Below, in pieces: positions 62,832-64,000 of a stretch of DNA of 64,000 nucleotides. The stretch's first letter is position 1; each line of letters starts with the position of its first letter. The notes beneath the pieces were generated by a model that saw only the letters and a program-made list of their open reading frames with translations, was not told the origin of the DNA and ran no database searches. The stretch is from the NCBI RefSeq assembly GCF_003337715.1, contig NZ_QPIX01000001.1, forward strand, positions 674,682 to 738,681, given 5' to 3'. The translations under genes and the position numbers were made by a program. Origin of the DNA: Ciceribacter lividus. Lineage in GTDB: Bacteria; Pseudomonadota; Alphaproteobacteria; Rhizobiales; Rhizobiaceae.

Positions 62832-62936
62832 TTGGCGATCGCCGAAGACGACGGCCGGGGATTGCGGCGTGCGTTCGACCTGATGGCGGAACAGGACCGG
62901 CAGGCAAAGCGGATCGATGGGCCTGCCGGTGGCATT

Positions 62937-64000
62937 TCATTCCAGAAGCACACGCTCCCGCTCCTGCGGCAGGAGCAGGGACCGGGATGCGATCGGCCGC
63001 TCCGGTTCGGCAAGGATGGCTTCGATCATCTGCACGAAGCGCTTCTGGTGGTCGACCAGCTCGGACAGGGTGTAAAGCGCCGGATTGGCATCGAAATCAA
63101 CGATCATCGACCGGCCGTCACCACGATCATAGGCAAAGATCGTCAGGTCGGCCGTCGTGCCGTTCGACAGGTTCCGTGCCGTCACCGGCAGCCCGTTGAA
63201 GTCGAAACTGTAGTCAAACGGTTCAATGTTGACCCCGAGCGTGGCGATCTGCTCGTCGCGGTGGGAAAGGCCGAGATCGCGCCGCATGTCCTCGTAGCGG
63301 TAACGCTGGTAGCGAAGCGCCCGCGCCATCTGCTGGCTCGTCTGGCGGATGACGTCGGCCAGCCTGACGTCGGGCCCGAATCTGAAACGAAGCGGCACCG
63401 CATTGGCAAGCATGCCCGGCATGCGCCTGAGGTCGGCGCTGATCCTGGCCGTCACCATGGTCAGGATCGTCAGTTCGTCGACGTCGGCCGCCTTGGCATA
63501 ATAGGTGGCGACGAGTGCGATCAGCGTTTGCGGCAGGCTGCCGCCCGCCGCCCGACCGAGGGCTGCAACGCGGCGGATCATTTCGCGGTCGAGTTCGACG
63601 CTGTGGCGCAGGGTGCCGCCGGACGGATCGATCTTGCGCCGCGCAAGTGTCACTGGTTGCGGCAGCGATTTCAGCTGGTCGAGCCAGTATCTGCGGTCTC
63701 GTCCGAAATGCACGGAACCGCGATAGTCGCGCTCGATCGCGAGCAGTTCGTCGGGAGAGCCGAAGTCGCAGGGCGACGGCGAGCGTCCATTCTGCAAAGC
63801 CTCATAGAGCTCGCTCACCCGGCGGGCGATGAGCCCTGCGGAAAAGCCGTCGATCAGCGCGTGGTGGGCGCTGTGGTACCAGATCCAGTGGACGTCGCTG
63901 ACTTTCAGCAGCGCGCTGGCCCAAAGCCAGTCCTCGGCGACGTCGATCGGCTTGCGATGCTCGGCGTTCATCCAGCCATACGCCGCCGAGAGTGGTTCGC
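62937..64000 (-). CDS. NRPS condensation domain, partial, ended by in-frame TGA
   Basis: The frame is open to the right edge (EPLSAAYGWMNAEHRKP...), so the 5' end lies outside. It holds the C-terminal part of a condensation domain with the catalytic SAHHALIDGFSAGLI (H-H-x3-D-G) intact, and ends with LLLPQERERVLLE followed by TGA. In intact NRPSs this linker continues WNATG-x-P, so the stop replaces the conserved Trp codon TGG. The following codons (NATGRPIDP) and the adenylation frame are intact. The product is therefore a truncated module unless the base is an error. Confidence 0.82.
   Translation of the reverse strand, partial: EPLSAAYGWMNAEHRKPIDVAEDWLWASALLKVSDVHWIWYHSAHHALIDGFSAGLIARRVSELYEALQNGRSPSPCDFGSPDELLAIERDYRGSVHFGRDRRYWLDQLKSLPQPVTLARRKIDPSGGTLRHSVELDREMIRRVAALGRAAGGSLPQTLIALVATYYAKAADVDELTILTMVTARISADLRRMPGMLANAVPLRFRFGPDVRLADVIRQTSQQMARALRYQRYRYEDMRRDLGLSHRDEQIATLGVNIEPFDYSFDFNGLPVTARNLSNGTTADLTIFAYDRGDGRSMIVDFDANPALYTLSELVDHQKRFVQMIEAILAEPERPIASRSLLLPQERERVLLE

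Noticed and set aside
62937..62939. Selenocysteine or UGA-Trp recoding at the NRPS stop
   Set aside because: The expected residue is Trp, no selenocysteine hairpin is visible, and other UGA codons act as normal stops throughout the window.
62578..62940. ORF starting at the ATG that overlaps the NRPS TGA (ATGA)
   Set aside because: The frame is shifted relative to the adenylation domain, and its product (MKCHRQAHRS...) has no similarity; ATGA coupling here is a coincidence of the Trp-codon change.

Overview
The window is a GC-rich alphaproteobacterial chromosome segment, most likely from a Rhizobiaceae member (Sinorhizobium/Ensifer, Shinella or a close relative). The main reasons are a complete acpXL-lpxXL cluster for the C28 very-long-chain acyl group of lipid A, a FixNOQP-FixGHIS/FnrN/HemN micro-oxic respiration set, aerobic-type cobalamin genes, and short palindromic intergenic repeats typical of rhizobia. 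There is no prophage, insertion sequence, CRISPR array or rRNA. One tRNA-Leu(GAG) is present.

Layout. 1-9410: end of cobM, a DUF1905 gene, a decayed GFA-family fragment, a nucleoside hydrolase, an ArsR/SRPBCC pair, cobK-cbiD on the minus strand and cobA-cobB-cobC-cbiB on the plus strand, coupled by ATGA overlaps. 9497-12282: an L,D-transpeptidase, then divergent fnrN and hemN around an FNR box. 12388-17835: acpXL-fabZXL-fabF2XL-fabF1XL-adhXL-lpxXL. 18040-27884: a PAS protein, a hemerythrin, fixNOQP and fixGHIS, with FNR boxes in front of fixN and fixG. 28011-43095: gnd, a LacI regulator, and a large sugar locus (ABC transporter, GH2 beta-mannosidase, sugar isomerase, Gfo/Idh oxidoreductase, aldo/keto reductase, GH43 glycosidase) with LacI-type operators and palindromic repeats. 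43092-50041: formaldehyde-detoxification genes, a BrnT/BrnA toxin-antitoxin pair, small housekeeping genes, a DMT transporter and lipB. 50234-58857: tRNA-Leu, a His-tailed DMT transporter, a degenerate deformylase, mgtE, a MerR regulator, membrane proteins, a 33-codon membrane ORF, sdaA and DUF1489. 58966-64000: the edge of a nonribosomal peptide locus, with a carrier-like/thioesterase protein converging on a C-A-T-TE module that runs off the right end.

How it fits together. FnrN has the cysteines expected to hold an oxygen-labile Fe-S cluster. It probably activates hemN (oxygen-independent haem synthesis), fixNOQP (cbb3 oxidase) and fixGHIS (copper delivery and assembly) when oxygen falls, because all three transcription units carry a TTGAY-N4-RTCAA box. 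The XL genes build and attach the long acyl chain of lipid A. The sugar locus looks like a self-contained pathway that imports and breaks down plant beta-mannoside/xyloside oligosaccharides under its own LacI repressor.

The most unusual observations are a TGA codon exactly at the conserved Trp of the NRPS C-A linker, a ketosynthase-like protein (FabF2XL) that lacks its catalytic Cys and first His, a deformylase homologue that lacks two metal ligands, a carrier-thioesterase protein whose carrier part lacks the phosphopantetheine Ser, and an ArsR gene whose 17-bp operator arm covers its start codon.
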